Assembly: GCF_009184865.1 (NCBI RefSeq) | Contig: NZ_CP045096.1 | Span: 8,804,001-8,868,000 of the forward strand | From: Streptomyces phaeolivaceus | Lineage (GTDB): Bacteria > Actinomycetota > Actinomycetes > Streptomycetales > Streptomycetaceae | Length of the DNA: 64,000 nucleotides | Direction of reading: 5' to 3' | Shown here: in pieces, positions 8,888 to 17,462 of the stretch | Position numbering within the stretch: position 1 is the first letter of the stretch | Layout: the number at the start of each line of letters is the position of its first letter | Notes under the pieces: generated by a model | Databases searched by the model: none | What the model was told of the DNA's origin: nothing | What the model saw: the letters and a program-made list of their open reading frames with translations, nothing else | Made by a program: the position numbers and the translations under genes

Positions 8888-8938
8888 GGCGGCCTCTTCG
8901 GGTGTACGGAGTGAAATACGCGGGTGGGGGTGTGCGTG

Positions 8939-8978
8939 GGAGAGCGCTCCGTGGAGTCCCGTCCTGAGAGCGCTCTCA
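8939..8978. promoter_or_regulatory. Paired LacI-type operators upstream of GH16 gene
   Basis: TGAGAGCGCTCTCA (8965-8978) is a perfect 14-bp palindrome. GGAGAGCGCTCC (8939-8950) is an imperfect second copy with the same AGCGCT core. The class matches the CelR/CebR-type operators (consensus TGGGAGCGCTCCCA) known in actinobacteria for LacI repressors of polysaccharide-degrading enzymes. No LacI gene lies in this window, so the regulator acts in trans. Confidence 0.7.
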
Positions 8979-9116
8979 GAGAAGAGCGTGGGGTCAATGT
9001 GCGCTCCGGCGCTGCGGTCGTCAAGAGTTAAAGCGGAGAAAGTCCGTGCGGGAGGGGCGAGTTCACGATGTGAAGATCGGACGTTCTCGGACGGTGGCGG
9101 TCGGTTCTGCGACGGC

Positions 9117-9208
9117 GGACGCGGTCGGTCACCGACAGTGGACGCGGTCGGTCCCCGAGAGCGGACGCGGTCAGTCCCCGACGGCGGGCGTGGTCGGTCG
9201 GGTCGTCG
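9117..9208. repeat. 23-bp imperfect tandem repeat, four units
   Basis: Units begin at 9117, 9140, 9163 and 9186 and share GGACGCGGTCGGTC followed by CCGA. They lie in the gap between the glucanase and kinase genes and run into the last codons of the kinase gene (stop at 9171). A partly similar unit may precede 9117. Function unknown. Confidence 0.7.
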
Positions 9209-11537
9209 GGTCGTCCGGGTTCAGGGAGAACGCCATGGTGCCGGCGGTCGCCACGATCGCGTCGTCCACGAGCAGGACCTGGGGCGGGGTCTCGGTCGCG
9301 GTGTCCCCGGGGTCGTCGAGCGCGTCCGTGCGCCACAACTCGGCGCCCGTGGCGCTGTCCAGGGCCAGCAGCCGGCCGAACCGGTTGGCGAAGTAGATCT
9401 CACCACGGGCCTTCGACACCACCGGCGCGGACAGGTTCTCCATGTCCGTGGTCCGCTCCCACAGCGACTTGCCGCTCGTCGCCGACACGGCGGTGACCGA
9501 CCCGTTGGTCCGCACGAAGTACACCACCCCGTCCACCAGCGTCGCCGCGCCGCGCAGCGCCCGCTTCAGCGGGATCCGGGTGACCTTCCCGGTGTCCGGG
9601 TCCACCCGCAGGAACGCGTTGTACGGCCGCTCGTACCCCGCCTGGTACACCTCCTCGGTGGTCTCCGCCCGGAGGAACAGCGGCCGTCCGCCGACGGCGC
9701 CCAGCGCGAGCGCCTTCTTGGGCATCGGGGTGAGGTTCTGCCGGGTGCCGTCCGCCGGATCGAGCCGGACGAGCCGGAACGGGCGGGTGTCGAGGAACTC
9801 GTCGCCCTGCCAGCACAGCGCGTACGGGTCGTCGCCGAGCACCGAGGGCACGCAGTTGTCGCCGGTCGGCTCGGACACCCGCCACAACTCCTCGCCCGCC
9901 GTGTTGTAGGCGACCATCTCCGCGTGGTCGGGCGTGAGGGTGAGGATCCCGCCGTCGTAGAGCAGCACGGCCTCGCTCGCGCTGATGGGCCGGGTCCACC
10001 GCTGCTTCCCGGTCCCCGTGTCCAGGGCCACCAGGTTCCGCCGGGTGTTGTCGGCCTCCTGGTAGACGTAGACCAGGCCGTCCCGTTCACCGATGGGCCG
10101 GGCGGTCTGGGGCAGGGTGCCGTACCGCCATCCCGTCTTCCCGGTGGCGGCGTCCACCTTCGCGACGACGAAGCCCGCGCCCGCGCAGTACAGGTCCGTC
10201 CCGTCCGTCCGGCAGCCCGATTGGTCGTAGTTGATCGGGATGTACTTGGCGGGCAGCCCGCTGTCGGCCCGCAGCGCCGTGCGCCACGGCCGCCAGCCCT
10301 CGGGGAGCGACACGGCACGGTAGCGGACGGTGGGCCCGGCGTCGGACGCGGTCGAGCTGTCCTCGAACCCCGCGTACCCGAGCAGTCCGGCGCTCAGCGC
10401 GCCGACGGTGAGGGCGGCGCCGAGTCCGACGAGGATCAACTGCCGTTTGGCGGCACGGCGTTTGACGCGGGGGCCGTCCGCCGGGCGCTTGTCGGCGGGG
10501 TGGTTGCTCGGCGTCCCGCCGCCGTGCGGTGCGCTGTCGTTCGCCGTGTCGTCGTACGCCCGCCCGGCGTCCGTGGGACCGGTGTCCGTCGGCCCGGTGT
10601 CCGTGGGACCGGTGTCCGTCGGCCCGGTGTCCGTGGGACCGGTGTCCGTGGGACCGGTGTCCGTCGGGCGGTCGAGTGTCCCGGGGGCCGGCTCGGGCGC
10701 CTGCTCCCCGGTGACGTGGCCCGTTCCGGCCGAGGGCGGCAACTCCAGGAAGAGGCGGTGCAGTTCGACGAGGCCGGGTCGGGCCGTCGGGTCCTTCTCC
10801 AGGCAGCGTTCGGCGATGCGGCGCAACGGCTCGGGGACCGCGTGCAGCTTCGGCGCCTCGAACATGACCTGGTAGCCCGCGAGATAGGGGCTCTCCGCCT
10901 TGAACGGGCTGTGCCCGCTGGCCGCGTACACCAGCAGCGAGCCCAGGGAGAACACGTCCGACGCGGCGGTGACGTCCCTCGGCGAACGCAGCTGCTCCGG
11001 CGACATGAACGGCGGTGTGCCGATCACCCGGCCGGTGACGGTGAGCGGCAGATTGTCACCGGCGCGAGAGATACCGAAGTCGATGACGCGCGGACCGTCC
11101 TCGGCCATCAGCACGTTCGCCGGCTTCAGGTCGCGGTGCACGACCCCCGCCCGGTGGATGTCCCGCAGCGCCTCCACGAGCCCGAGCGCGAGGCCCCGGA
11201 TGCGGGCCACGCTCAACGGCCCCTCGGCGCCCACCAGATCGAAGAGGGTCGGCCCCGGCACGTACAGCGTCGCCATCCACGGCCGTTTCGCCTCCGGGTC
11301 GGCGTCCACCACGGGGGTGGTGAAGGCGCCGCTCACCCGGCGCGCCGCCGCGATCTCCTGACGGAACCGGGAGCGGAACTCGTCGTCGTCGCAGTACTGG
11401 GCGTGCACCAGCTTCAGCGCGACCAGCCGGCCCGAGGCGGACCGGGCGCGATAGACGATGCCCATGCCGCCCGAACCGAGCCGGTCCTCCAGGACGTATT
11501 CGCCCACGGAGGTGGGATCGTCGTCCCTCAGCGGCAT
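9171..11537 (-). CDS. Receptor-type Ser/Thr protein kinase with extracellular PQQ-like beta-propeller
   Basis: A 788-residue PknB/Hanks-type kinase. The cytosolic kinase domain (about 10-270) has glycine loop GSGGMG, Lys-42, HRDLKPAN with catalytic Asp-136, DFG at 153-155 and a GTPPFMSPEQ activation segment, so it should be active. It is followed by six perfect TDTGP units, a basic stretch, one membrane helix (about 366-388) and a roughly 400-residue external region. That region holds WKPW/WTRPI/LWRVSEP-type blades of a PQQ-like propeller that probably senses a ligand or cell-wall fragment. The ATG at 11537 follows GGGTGGG; a GTG four codons upstream is possible. The substrate is unknown. It faces the transpeptidase remnant's stop 112 nt away. 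Confidence 0.9.
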   Translation of the reverse strand: MPLRDDDPTSVGEYVLEDRLGSGGMGIVYRARSASGRLVALKLVHAQYCDDDEFRSRFRQEIAAARRVSGAFTTPVVDADPEAKRPWMATLYVPGPTLFDLVGAEGPLSVARIRGLALGLVEALRDIHRAGVVHRDLKPANVLMAEDGPRVIDFGISRAGDNLPLTVTGRVIGTPPFMSPEQLRSPRDVTAASDVFSLGSLLVYAASGHSPFKAESPYLAGYQVMFEAPKLHAVPEPLRRIAERCLEKDPTARPGLVELHRLFLELPPSAGTGHVTGEQAPEPAPGTLDRPTDTGPTDTGPTDTGPTDTGPTDTGPTDTGPTDAGRAYDDTANDSAPHGGGTPSNHPADKRPADGPRVKRRAAKRQLILVGLGAALTVGALSAGLLGYAGFEDSSTASDAGPTVRYRAVSLPEGWRPWRTALRADSGLPAKYIPINYDQSGCRTDGTDLYCAGAGFVVAKVDAATGKTGWRYGTLPQTARPIGERDGLVYVYQEADNTRRNLVALDTGTGKQRWTRPISASEAVLLYDGGILTLTPDHAEMVAYNTAGEELWRVSEPTGDNCVPSVLGDDPYALCWQGDEFLDTRPFRLVRLDPADGTRQNLTPMPKKALALGAVGGRPLFLRAETTEEVYQAGYERPYNAFLRVDPDTGKVTRIPLKRALRGAATLVDGVVYFVRTNGSVTAVSATSGKSLWERTTDMENLSAPVVSKARGEIYFANRFGRLLALDSATGAELWRTDALDDPGDTATETPPQVLLVDDAIVATAGTMAFSLNPDDPTTRPTTPAVGD
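10575..10664 (-). repeat. Six 15-bp repeats encoding TDTGP in the kinase juxtamembrane linker
   Basis: Six consecutive units encode TDTGP (kinase residues about 292-321), with two alternating synonymous variants (cggtgtccgtgggac and cggtgtccgtcggcc on the plus strand). The Thr-rich Pro linker is a likely autophosphorylation or length-variable spacer. The unit number probably varies between strains. Confidence 0.85.
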
Positions 11538-11648
11538 TGCCCACCCCACCCCGCTCTTGTCCGTAGGCCGTGTCCGTCGCTCTTGTCCGTACGACAGCTG
11601 CGGCGGATCAGCCTAGGCGATGCGGGTGGGAGTGCCCGACCAGGGGCG

Positions 11649-12000
11649 TCAGAGAGCGCTCCCGGCCTTCCAGTCCGACCAGGAAAGATTCCAGCCGTTC
11701 AGGCCGTTGGACGCGTCGACGGTCCGCTCGCCCGAGTTCTTCACGAGCACCACGTCGCCGAGCATCGAGCTGTCGTAGAACCGGTAGCCGGGCACCGAGC
11801 TGTCGTCCGCGCCCTTGGTGTCGCGCAGACCGACGCAGCCGTGGCTGACGTTGCCGCCGCCGAAGACGGACTCGGCGGCCCAGTAGTTGCCGTGGATGAA
11901 CGTGCCCGAGGTGGTGAGCCGTTGGGCGTGCGGGACGTCCTTGATGTCGTACTCGTCGCCGAGCCCGACCGTGGAGGACTCCATCCGCGTCTCCTTGAAC
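11649..12000 (-). pseudogene. L,D-transpeptidase (YkuD) C-terminal remnant
   Basis: About 117 codons encode the catalytic end of a YkuD-fold L,D-transpeptidase: YDIKDVPHAQRLTTSGTFIHGNYW, then SHGCVGLRD with the catalytic cysteine, and the typical tail NGLNGWNLSWSDWKAG. The lipoprotein signal, Ig-like domains and first half of the YkuD domain (about 280 residues) are missing. Similarity stops sharply at about 12000, where sequence on the other strand becomes an MFS gene body. Any ATG-initiated product (from 11984) would lack the substrate-binding half and a signal peptide and have no ribosome site. Not functional as an enzyme. Confidence 0.82.
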
Positions 12001-12770
12001 CGCTCGCCTACCTGGCCTCCGCGCTCGGCCTCCTGGGCATCGGCCGACGACGCGCACCCACGGCGGACGCGGAGACGGGCGCGAAGGCGGCGCCGACCGG
12101 CCCGAGACGCCTGTCGGCCGAGATCGCGGAAGGGCTGCGGCACGTCCTCGGCAGCCCCGAGCTGCGCGCGCTGGCCCTCACCGCCACCCTCACCAACCTC
12201 GGCGCACAGATGATCAACGCCGTACTGCCGGTGCTGTTCACTCGTGATCCCCAGCTGTCCGCAGGGGCGCTCGGCGCGTACTGGGCGGCCGGTGGCGCGG
12301 GCATCCTGCTCGGCGCCGGGCTCGCGCGCCGCTTCGCCGCCCGCCTCGGCCACGGCCGCGCCCTGGGACTGGCCGGGCTCTGGTTCGCGCCCGGCGCACT
12401 CGCCGTCGCGCTGATCGGGGACGGGCCCTGGCTGTGGGTGGCGGGCGCCGGATGGCTCGCGGTGATGACGAAGACGGGCATCGACAACGTCCTCGGTGTC
12501 ACCCTGCGCCAGCATCTGACCCCGGACCCGCTCCTCGGCCGGATGAACGCCACCTTCCGGTTCCTGCTCACCGGTGCGCTGGCCGTCGGCTCCGTACTCG
12601 GTGGTCTCGTCGGCGAGGTGGCGGGGGTCAGCGCGGCGGTCTGGGCGGGCGCGCTCTGCCTGGCCGGTGCCTTCCTGCCGGTCTTCCACTCCCCGGTCCG
12701 CCGACTGCGCGAGCTGCCGACGGCCGCCCCGCCGCACCGCCCGGCGGCACCCTCCGGCACCGGGGCGTGA
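12000..12770 (+). pseudogene. MFS exporter C-terminal remnant
   Basis: About 256 codons encode the second half of a 12-helix major facilitator permease of the MFS_3/EntS-like type. It starts inside a helix (LAYLASALGLLGIGRRR), continues through a cytoplasmic loop (AEIAEGLRHVLGSPELRALAL) and about six helices (VLPVLFTRDPQLSAGALGAYWAAGG..., LGRMNATFRFLLTGALAVGS), and ends at a normal stop. The N-terminal half and start are absent. The 5' edge coincides with the 5' edge of the transpeptidase remnant, so one deletion probably removed both starts. Although the frame is open far upstream, that extension is antisense to real genes. Confidence 0.82.
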
Positions 12771-12828
12771 CACCGTTCCGGCGACTTAATCGATGGAACG
12801 GCCCGGTGCGACCCGTTACCTTCCCCTC

Positions 12829-13926
12829 ATGGCGTTGACTCACGGCACGTGCACGGATCGGTTCGCCGCGGTGCGCGAGGCGCTCGCGGCCTCGCTGGAC
12901 GGCAAGGACGTGGGGGCGTCGGTCGCCGTGTACGTGGACGGTGAGCCGGTGGTCGACCTCTGGGGCGGACACACCGACGCGGCCCGCACCACACCGTGGC
13001 AGCGGGACACCCTCACCCCTGTGTGGTCCACCACGAAGACGATGACGGCCCTGTGCGTGCTGATGCTCGCCGACCGGGGCGAGGTGGACCTGGACGCGCC
13101 GGTGGCGACGTACTGGCCCGAGTTCGCGGCGGCGGGCAAGGAAGGCGTACGCGTACGGCATGTGCTGTCGCACACGGCCGGACTGCCCCGTTTCGAGGTG
13201 CCCACGACGCTGGAGGACCTCTACGACTGGCCGACGGTCACCTCGCGGCTCGCCGCCCAGGCACCGGCCTGGGAGCCCGGCACCGAGGCCGGGTACCACG
13301 CGGTCACCCAGGGGTATCTGCTCGGCGAGATCGTCCGCCGGGTCACCGGCCGCAGCCTGGGCACCTTCCTCGCCGAGGAGGTCACCGGCCCGCTGGGCGC
13401 CGACTTCCACATCGGGCTCGCCGCCGAGCACGACCACCGGGTGGCGCCGATCATCCCGCCGCCCTCCTCCCCGCCCCGGGGCGGTCCGCGGCCCAACCCG
13501 ATCATCCCGGAAGGAACCGCCAACACGACCGCGTGGCGCCGCGCCGAGATCCCGGCCGCGAACGGTCACGGCAACGCCCGCTCCGTCGCCGCCGTCCAGT
13601 CGCTGCTGGCCTGCGGGGGCGCGGCGCGCGGTGTACGGCTGCTGTCGGAGAAGGGATGCGAGCGGATCTTCGAGGAGCAGTTCGACGGCACGGACAGCGT
13701 GCTGCGGGTCCCGATGCGCTACGGTATGGGCTACGGCCTGAACCGCGGCCAACTGCCCAACCCCCGCACCTGCTTCTGGGCCGGTTGGGGCGGCTCGATC
13801 GTCCTGGTCGACCTCGACGCCCGGATGAGCGTGGCGTATGTGATGAACCAGATGATCGACGAGGGCCTCGGCGACGACCGCGGCTTCATGATCCTCGCGG
13901 CCGTCTACGAGGGCCTGTCGGCCTGA
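12829..13926 (+). CDS. Serine hydrolase of the beta-lactamase/esterase (class C) family
   Basis: A 365-residue cytosolic EstB/beta-lactamase-fold protein. Nucleophile motif STTK (Ser-67, Lys-70) lies in the segment VWSTTKTMTAL, the second-motif tyrosine is in GYHAVTQGYLLGE (Tyr-156), and WAGWGGS near the C-terminus is the KTG-box equivalent. These enzymes hydrolyse carboxylic esters and sometimes D-amino-acid amides. There is no signal peptide, so a resistance beta-lactamase role is unlikely. The ATG at 12829 fits family N-termini, but no clear Shine-Dalgarno precedes it, so the transcript may be nearly leaderless. Monocistronic, with a terminator just downstream. Confidence 0.85.
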   Translation: MALTHGTCTDRFAAVREALAASLDGKDVGASVAVYVDGEPVVDLWGGHTDAARTTPWQRDTLTPVWSTTKTMTALCVLMLADRGEVDLDAPVATYWPEFAAAGKEGVRVRHVLSHTAGLPRFEVPTTLEDLYDWPTVTSRLAAQAPAWEPGTEAGYHAVTQGYLLGEIVRRVTGRSLGTFLAEEVTGPLGADFHIGLAAEHDHRVAPIIPPPSSPPRGGPRPNPIIPEGTANTTAWRRAEIPAANGHGNARSVAAVQSLLACGGAARGVRLLSEKGCERIFEEQFDGTDSVLRVPMRYGMGYGLNRGQLPNPRTCFWAGWGGSIVLVDLDARMSVAYVMNQMIDEGLGDDRGFMILAAVYEGLSA

Positions 13927-13942
13927 ACGACCCGGTCCGAAC

Positions 13943-13975
13943 GCACCGGCCCAGGGAAGCCCCCGGGGCCGGTGC
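13943..13975 (+). terminator. Terminator after the serine hydrolase
   Basis: GCACCGGCCC and GGGCCGGTGC form a perfect 10-bp stem with a 13-nt loop, 17 nt past the stop. The remaining sequence up to 14214 is the sulfatase leader and shows no other clear feature. Confidence 0.65.
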
Positions 13976-14214
13976 GCGGCGTGCCACGGCCGTCTGGAAA
14001 GATCATCCGCATCCGGTGGAACCAGAACCCCGCATTCCCCCTCTCCAGGGGCGGGGGACGCGCACCACAGCACCGCGGCCTCCGCTGACCTGCGGCGACA
14101 AGGCACCGCAACAAGGTGTTCATGCCCTGTGCATGGTGTTGCTCCGAGCGTCCCGTCCACCATCGGATCACGACCACCCACCGATCGTCACCCAGTCATC
14201 ACCCAGGAGTTCGC

Positions 14215-16014
14215 ATGTCCAGCCGCCGCCGTTTCCTCGCCGGGACCGCCGCCGTCGGCGCGACCGGGGCGGCGGCCGGCTGTGTCGCGCACGAGGGACG
14301 CAAGGCCGGGCCCCGAGAGGTCGCCGCCCCTGAGGTGAACCGGCCCTCCGCGCCGGTGGTGCCCGCCGCACGGACCCCGTCGCAGCGGCTCAACTTCGTG
14401 GTCGTCCTCGCCGACGACCTCGGCCACGGCGAACTCGGCTCCTACGGCCAGAAACTCATCGACACCCCCCGCCTGGACGCCCTCGCCGCCGAGGGACTGC
14501 GCTTCACCGACGCCTACGCCGCCGCCCCCGTCTGCGCCCCCTCCCGCTGCTCCCTCCTCACCGGCCTGCACAGCGGCCACGCCACCGTCCGCGAGAACCC
14601 GTGGGGTCCGGGCGGCCAAGGCGCGCTCACCGAGCGGGACTTCACCTTCGCCGACGCCCTGCGCGCCCTCGGCTACCGCACCGCCCTCATCGGCAAGTGG
14701 GGCTTCGGCCCCGAGCGGCCGAACCAGCCGAGCCACCCCAACTCCCGTGGTTTCGAGCAGTTCTACGGCTATCTCACCCACAAGCACGCGCACGAGTACT
14801 ACCCGACGTACCTCTGGGACAACGACGAGAAGCAGGACATCCCCGAGAACCGGGACGGCGCCCGCAAGGTCTACGCCCCGCACCTCATCGAGGACCGGGC
14901 GCTCGGCTTCCTCGACGCCCACAAGGACGAGCCGTTCCTGCTGTTCCTCGCCCCGACCGTGCCGCACGCCCCGAGCCTCGCCCCGGAACTCGGCCGTTAC
15001 GCCGACGAGCCCTGGACCCGGCCGAACAAGGCCCACGCCGCCCAGGTCACCGGCCTGGACACACTCGTCGGCACCCTCGTCGACCGGCTCAAGGCGCACG
15101 GCATCGACCGCCGTACCGTCGTCCTCGTCACCAGCGACAACGGCCCCCACGAGGAGGGCGGCACCGACCCCGACCTCTTCGACGGCAACGGCCCGCTGCG
15201 CGGCTACAAACGCAACCTGTACGAGGGCGGCATCCGCGTCCCCCTCATCGCCTGGTCCCCGCAGCGGGTCCCCGTCGGCACCACCGACCGGCCGACCCCG
15301 CTGATCGACCTGCTGCCGACCCTCGCCGAACTCGCGGGCGCGCCCGCCCCGACGGACATCGACGGCCTCTCCGCCGCCCCGCTGCTGCGCCCCGGCGGCG
15401 CCGAGGCCGCCCGCCACGACCATCTGTACTTCTACCGCAACCACAGCGGTGTCACCCCGCGCGCCGACCGGGTCGACGGCGGCCGGGCCCGGCGGCTGGC
15501 CGAGGCGGTGCGGCGCGGCGACCTCAAGGCGGTCCGCTTCGCCCCCGGCCAGGACCGGAGGGCGCCCGACGACCGCTGGCAGGTCGAGCTGTACGACCTC
15601 GCCCGCGACCCCGGTGAGCGCGACGACCTGGCGGCGGCGCGACCCGCCCAGGCCGACGCGCTGGTCCGGCTGATGCGGTCCTCCTGGGTGGACGACTACC
15701 GGCGCCGGCCCTACGGCGTCACCCTCCAAGTGACCCCGAGGGGCGGGAAGTTCCTCGTCACCGCGAGCCTCGCCAACGGCTCCGCCCGGTCCTGGACCGC
15801 CGCCCGGCTCGCCCTCACCGCGCCGAACAGCTGGCGGGTGGTGAGCCTCGGCACGGTCACCGCGGACCGTATCCGTCCCAGCGGCCGGTTCACCGCCCGC
15901 TGGGAGGTCACCCCGGCCGCGGACACCGCGCAGGGATGGCTCACGGCCCGGGGCACCGCCACCCACGCGGGCGCCGCGGTGACGTACACGGCCCGCGCGT
16001 CGGCCGGGAAGTAG
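14215..16014 (+). CDS. Tat-exported lipoprotein sulfatase
   Basis: A 599-residue arylsulfatase/alkaline-phosphatase superfamily enzyme that removes sulfate esters from an external substrate. The N-terminus MSSRRRFLAGTAAVGATG is a twin-arginine signal ending in a lipobox (GAAAGC, Cys-23), so it should be anchored outside the membrane. The sulfatase signature CAPSR (Cys-107) provides the cysteine that becomes formylglycine. Metal ligands are suggested by LADDLGHG (Asp-67/68) and TSDNGPHEEGG. A C-terminal domain of roughly 115 residues (about 485-599) resembles an added DUF4976/immunoglobulin-like module. AGGAG sits 6 nt before the ATG. The gene ends 4 nt from the converging IclR gene. Confidence 0.92.
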   Translation: MSSRRRFLAGTAAVGATGAAAGCVAHEGRKAGPREVAAPEVNRPSAPVVPAARTPSQRLNFVVVLADDLGHGELGSYGQKLIDTPRLDALAAEGLRFTDAYAAAPVCAPSRCSLLTGLHSGHATVRENPWGPGGQGALTERDFTFADALRALGYRTALIGKWGFGPERPNQPSHPNSRGFEQFYGYLTHKHAHEYYPTYLWDNDEKQDIPENRDGARKVYAPHLIEDRALGFLDAHKDEPFLLFLAPTVPHAPSLAPELGRYADEPWTRPNKAHAAQVTGLDTLVGTLVDRLKAHGIDRRTVVLVTSDNGPHEEGGTDPDLFDGNGPLRGYKRNLYEGGIRVPLIAWSPQRVPVGTTDRPTPLIDLLPTLAELAGAPAPTDIDGLSAAPLLRPGGAEAARHDHLYFYRNHSGVTPRADRVDGGRARRLAEAVRRGDLKAVRFAPGQDRRAPDDRWQVELYDLARDPGERDDLAAARPAQADALVRLMRSSWVDDYRRRPYGVTLQVTPRGGKFLVTASLANGSARSWTAARLALTAPNSWRVVSLGTVTADRIRPSGRFTARWEVTPAADTAQGWLTARGTATHAGAAVTYTARASAGK

Positions 16015-16018
16015 ACCG

Positions 16019-16873
16019 TCAGGGCGTGGTCGTGCCCCGGCCCGGGATCAGCGACCCCCGGCGGGGCTCGTCCGGCTGCCAGCCCAGAGCGCGGGAGATC
16101 CCGCGTGCCGCCACCCGTACCGCGGGCGTCAGCACCGGCACCTGCGCGCCTGCCTGGGGCACGACGACCGACACGGCGGCCACCACCGCCCCGCCCGGCC
16201 CGCGCACCGGGGCGGCCACCGACAGCGCGTCCTCGGTGACCTGACGGCTGCTCACCGCCACACCCGTGCGCCGGACTTCGGCGAGCACCCGCCGCAACCG
16301 GGGCGCGTCGGCGATGGTGTACGGGGTGAAGGGCGTCAACGGGCTCTGGCAGTAGACCTCTTGGGAGGCGGGGTCGTCATGGGCGAGGAGCGCCAGGCCG
16401 ACGCCCGTGGCGTGCAGGGGCCAGCGTCCGCCGACCCGGATGTGCACACCGACCGCCGAGCGCCCGGAGAGCCACTCGATGTAGACGACCTCGTCGCCGT
16501 CGCGGACCGCGAGCTGTACGTTCTCGTGGGTCGCCTCGTACAGGTCCTCCAGGTAGGGCAGCGCGATCTGGCGCAGCGCGAGGCCGCGCGGGGCGAGCGC
16601 CGCCAGTTCCCAGAGCCGCAGCCCGACGTGGTAGATCCCGGACGCGTCCCGCTCCAGGGCGCCCCACTCGGTGAGCGCGCCCACCAGCCGGTGGGCCGTG
16701 GTGAGGGTGAGTCCGGCGCGGCGGCCGATGTCGGTCAGGGTGAGCGCCGGGTGGTCGTGGTCGAAGGCGGCCAGCACGGCGAGCAGCCGGTCGGGCGCGG
16801 AGCGGGCGGACCCGGAGCCGGACCCGGGCGGCACGGTCTCCCGCGCCGCGCGCCCGTCGGTCGTCCTCGTCAT
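16019..16873 (-). CDS. IclR-family transcriptional regulator
   Basis: A 284-residue regulator. The N-terminal winged helix (about 25-85: DRLLAVLAAFDHDHPALTLTDIGRRAGLTLTTAHRLVGAL) is followed by an IclR effector domain with RQIALPYLEDLYEATHENVQLAV and a C-terminal GGAVVAAVSVVVP region. It follows the MarR gene by 7 nt on the same strand, so the two regulators are co-transcribed, divergent from the SDR/amidohydrolase/acyl-CoA ligase/MaoC operon. This layout suggests joint control of that catabolic operon. The start is the ATG preceded by GGTGATGGGG; an upstream ATG inside the MarR gene is less likely. Confidence 0.88.
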   Translation of the reverse strand: MTRTTDGRAARETVPPGSGSGSARSAPDRLLAVLAAFDHDHPALTLTDIGRRAGLTLTTAHRLVGALTEWGALERDASGIYHVGLRLWELAALAPRGLALRQIALPYLEDLYEATHENVQLAVRDGDEVVYIEWLSGRSAVGVHIRVGGRWPLHATGVGLALLAHDDPASQEVYCQSPLTPFTPYTIADAPRLRRVLAEVRRTGVAVSSRQVTEDALSVAAPVRGPGGAVVAAVSVVVPQAGAQVPVLTPAVRVAARGISRALGWQPDEPRRGSLIPGRGTTTP

Positions 16874-16880
16874 GGCCCCA

Positions 16881-17306
16881 TCACCCCAGTCCGGCCTCGG
16901 CGATCTTCTGCAGCAGTACATGGAGGGTCTCGCGCTCGTCGGCGTCGAGGGGCTCCATCAGTTCGTTCGTGACGCGCTGCCCGGCCTCGTCGGTGTCGCG
17001 CAGGAACGACCGGCCGTCCCCGGTGAGCAGGACGATCCGGCTGCGCCGGTCGTCGGGGGAGGGCCGCCGCTCGGCGAAACCGAGCTTCTCCAGGTCGTCC
17101 ACCAGCCCGACGATCGCGCTCGGGTCGTAGCCGAGCGACGCGCTCAGCTCGCGCTGGAGCGCGCCCGGGGAGGTGGCGAGGAAACGCAGCAGCGCGTAGT
17201 GCCGCAGCCGGAGGCCCGACTCCTGGAGGGAGGAGTTGAACAGCTGCCCGGACCGCAGCCCCAGGCGGTACAGCAGATAGCCGGTGTCCGCGTGCAGCCC
17301 GCGCAT
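16881..17306 (-). CDS. MarR-family transcriptional regulator
   Basis: Winged-helix MarR/SlyA regulator: LRLRHYALLRFLATSPGALQRELSASLGYDPSAIVGLVDDLEKLGFAERRPSPDDRRSRIVLLT covers the DNA-recognition helices and wing. The first in-frame ATG is at 17306 and gives 141 residues, but it has only a weak ribosome site. Coding-like sequence continues upstream, where a perfect AGGGAG lies six bases before an in-frame ATC codon at 17360, which would give 159 residues. Either a rare ATC start or a mutated start is possible. A palindrome and direct repeats in the divergent promoter are its probable operator. Confidence 0.85.
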   Translation of the reverse strand: MRGLHADTGYLLYRLGLRSGQLFNSSLQESGLRLRHYALLRFLATSPGALQRELSASLGYDPSAIVGLVDDLEKLGFAERRPSPDDRRSRIVLLTGDGRSFLRDTDEAGQRVTNELMEPLDADERETLHVLLQKIAEAGLG

Positions 17307-17462
17307 CCACGGCTCGTGCGCGTCGATCGAGGCGGCGTCCTGCGTCTGCTGGCGGGCGATGGCGGGCTCCCTGGTCCGGGGCCTGTCCCGGGGATCAGGC
17401 CTGCGCCCCGGTCGGGGCGGCGCGTACGTACCGCCCCAGCATGACGCAACGCCCGGGGAACG

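Noticed and set aside
8439..11999. Upstream part of the open frame that ends in the MFS remnant
   Set aside because: Only the last 256 codons (from 12000) look like protein. The rest is antisense to the glucanase, kinase and transpeptidase remnant.
12829..13926. Calling the serine hydrolase an antibiotic beta-lactamase
   Set aside because: The STTK fold is shared with esterases and peptidases, there is no export signal, and the context gives no resistance genes.
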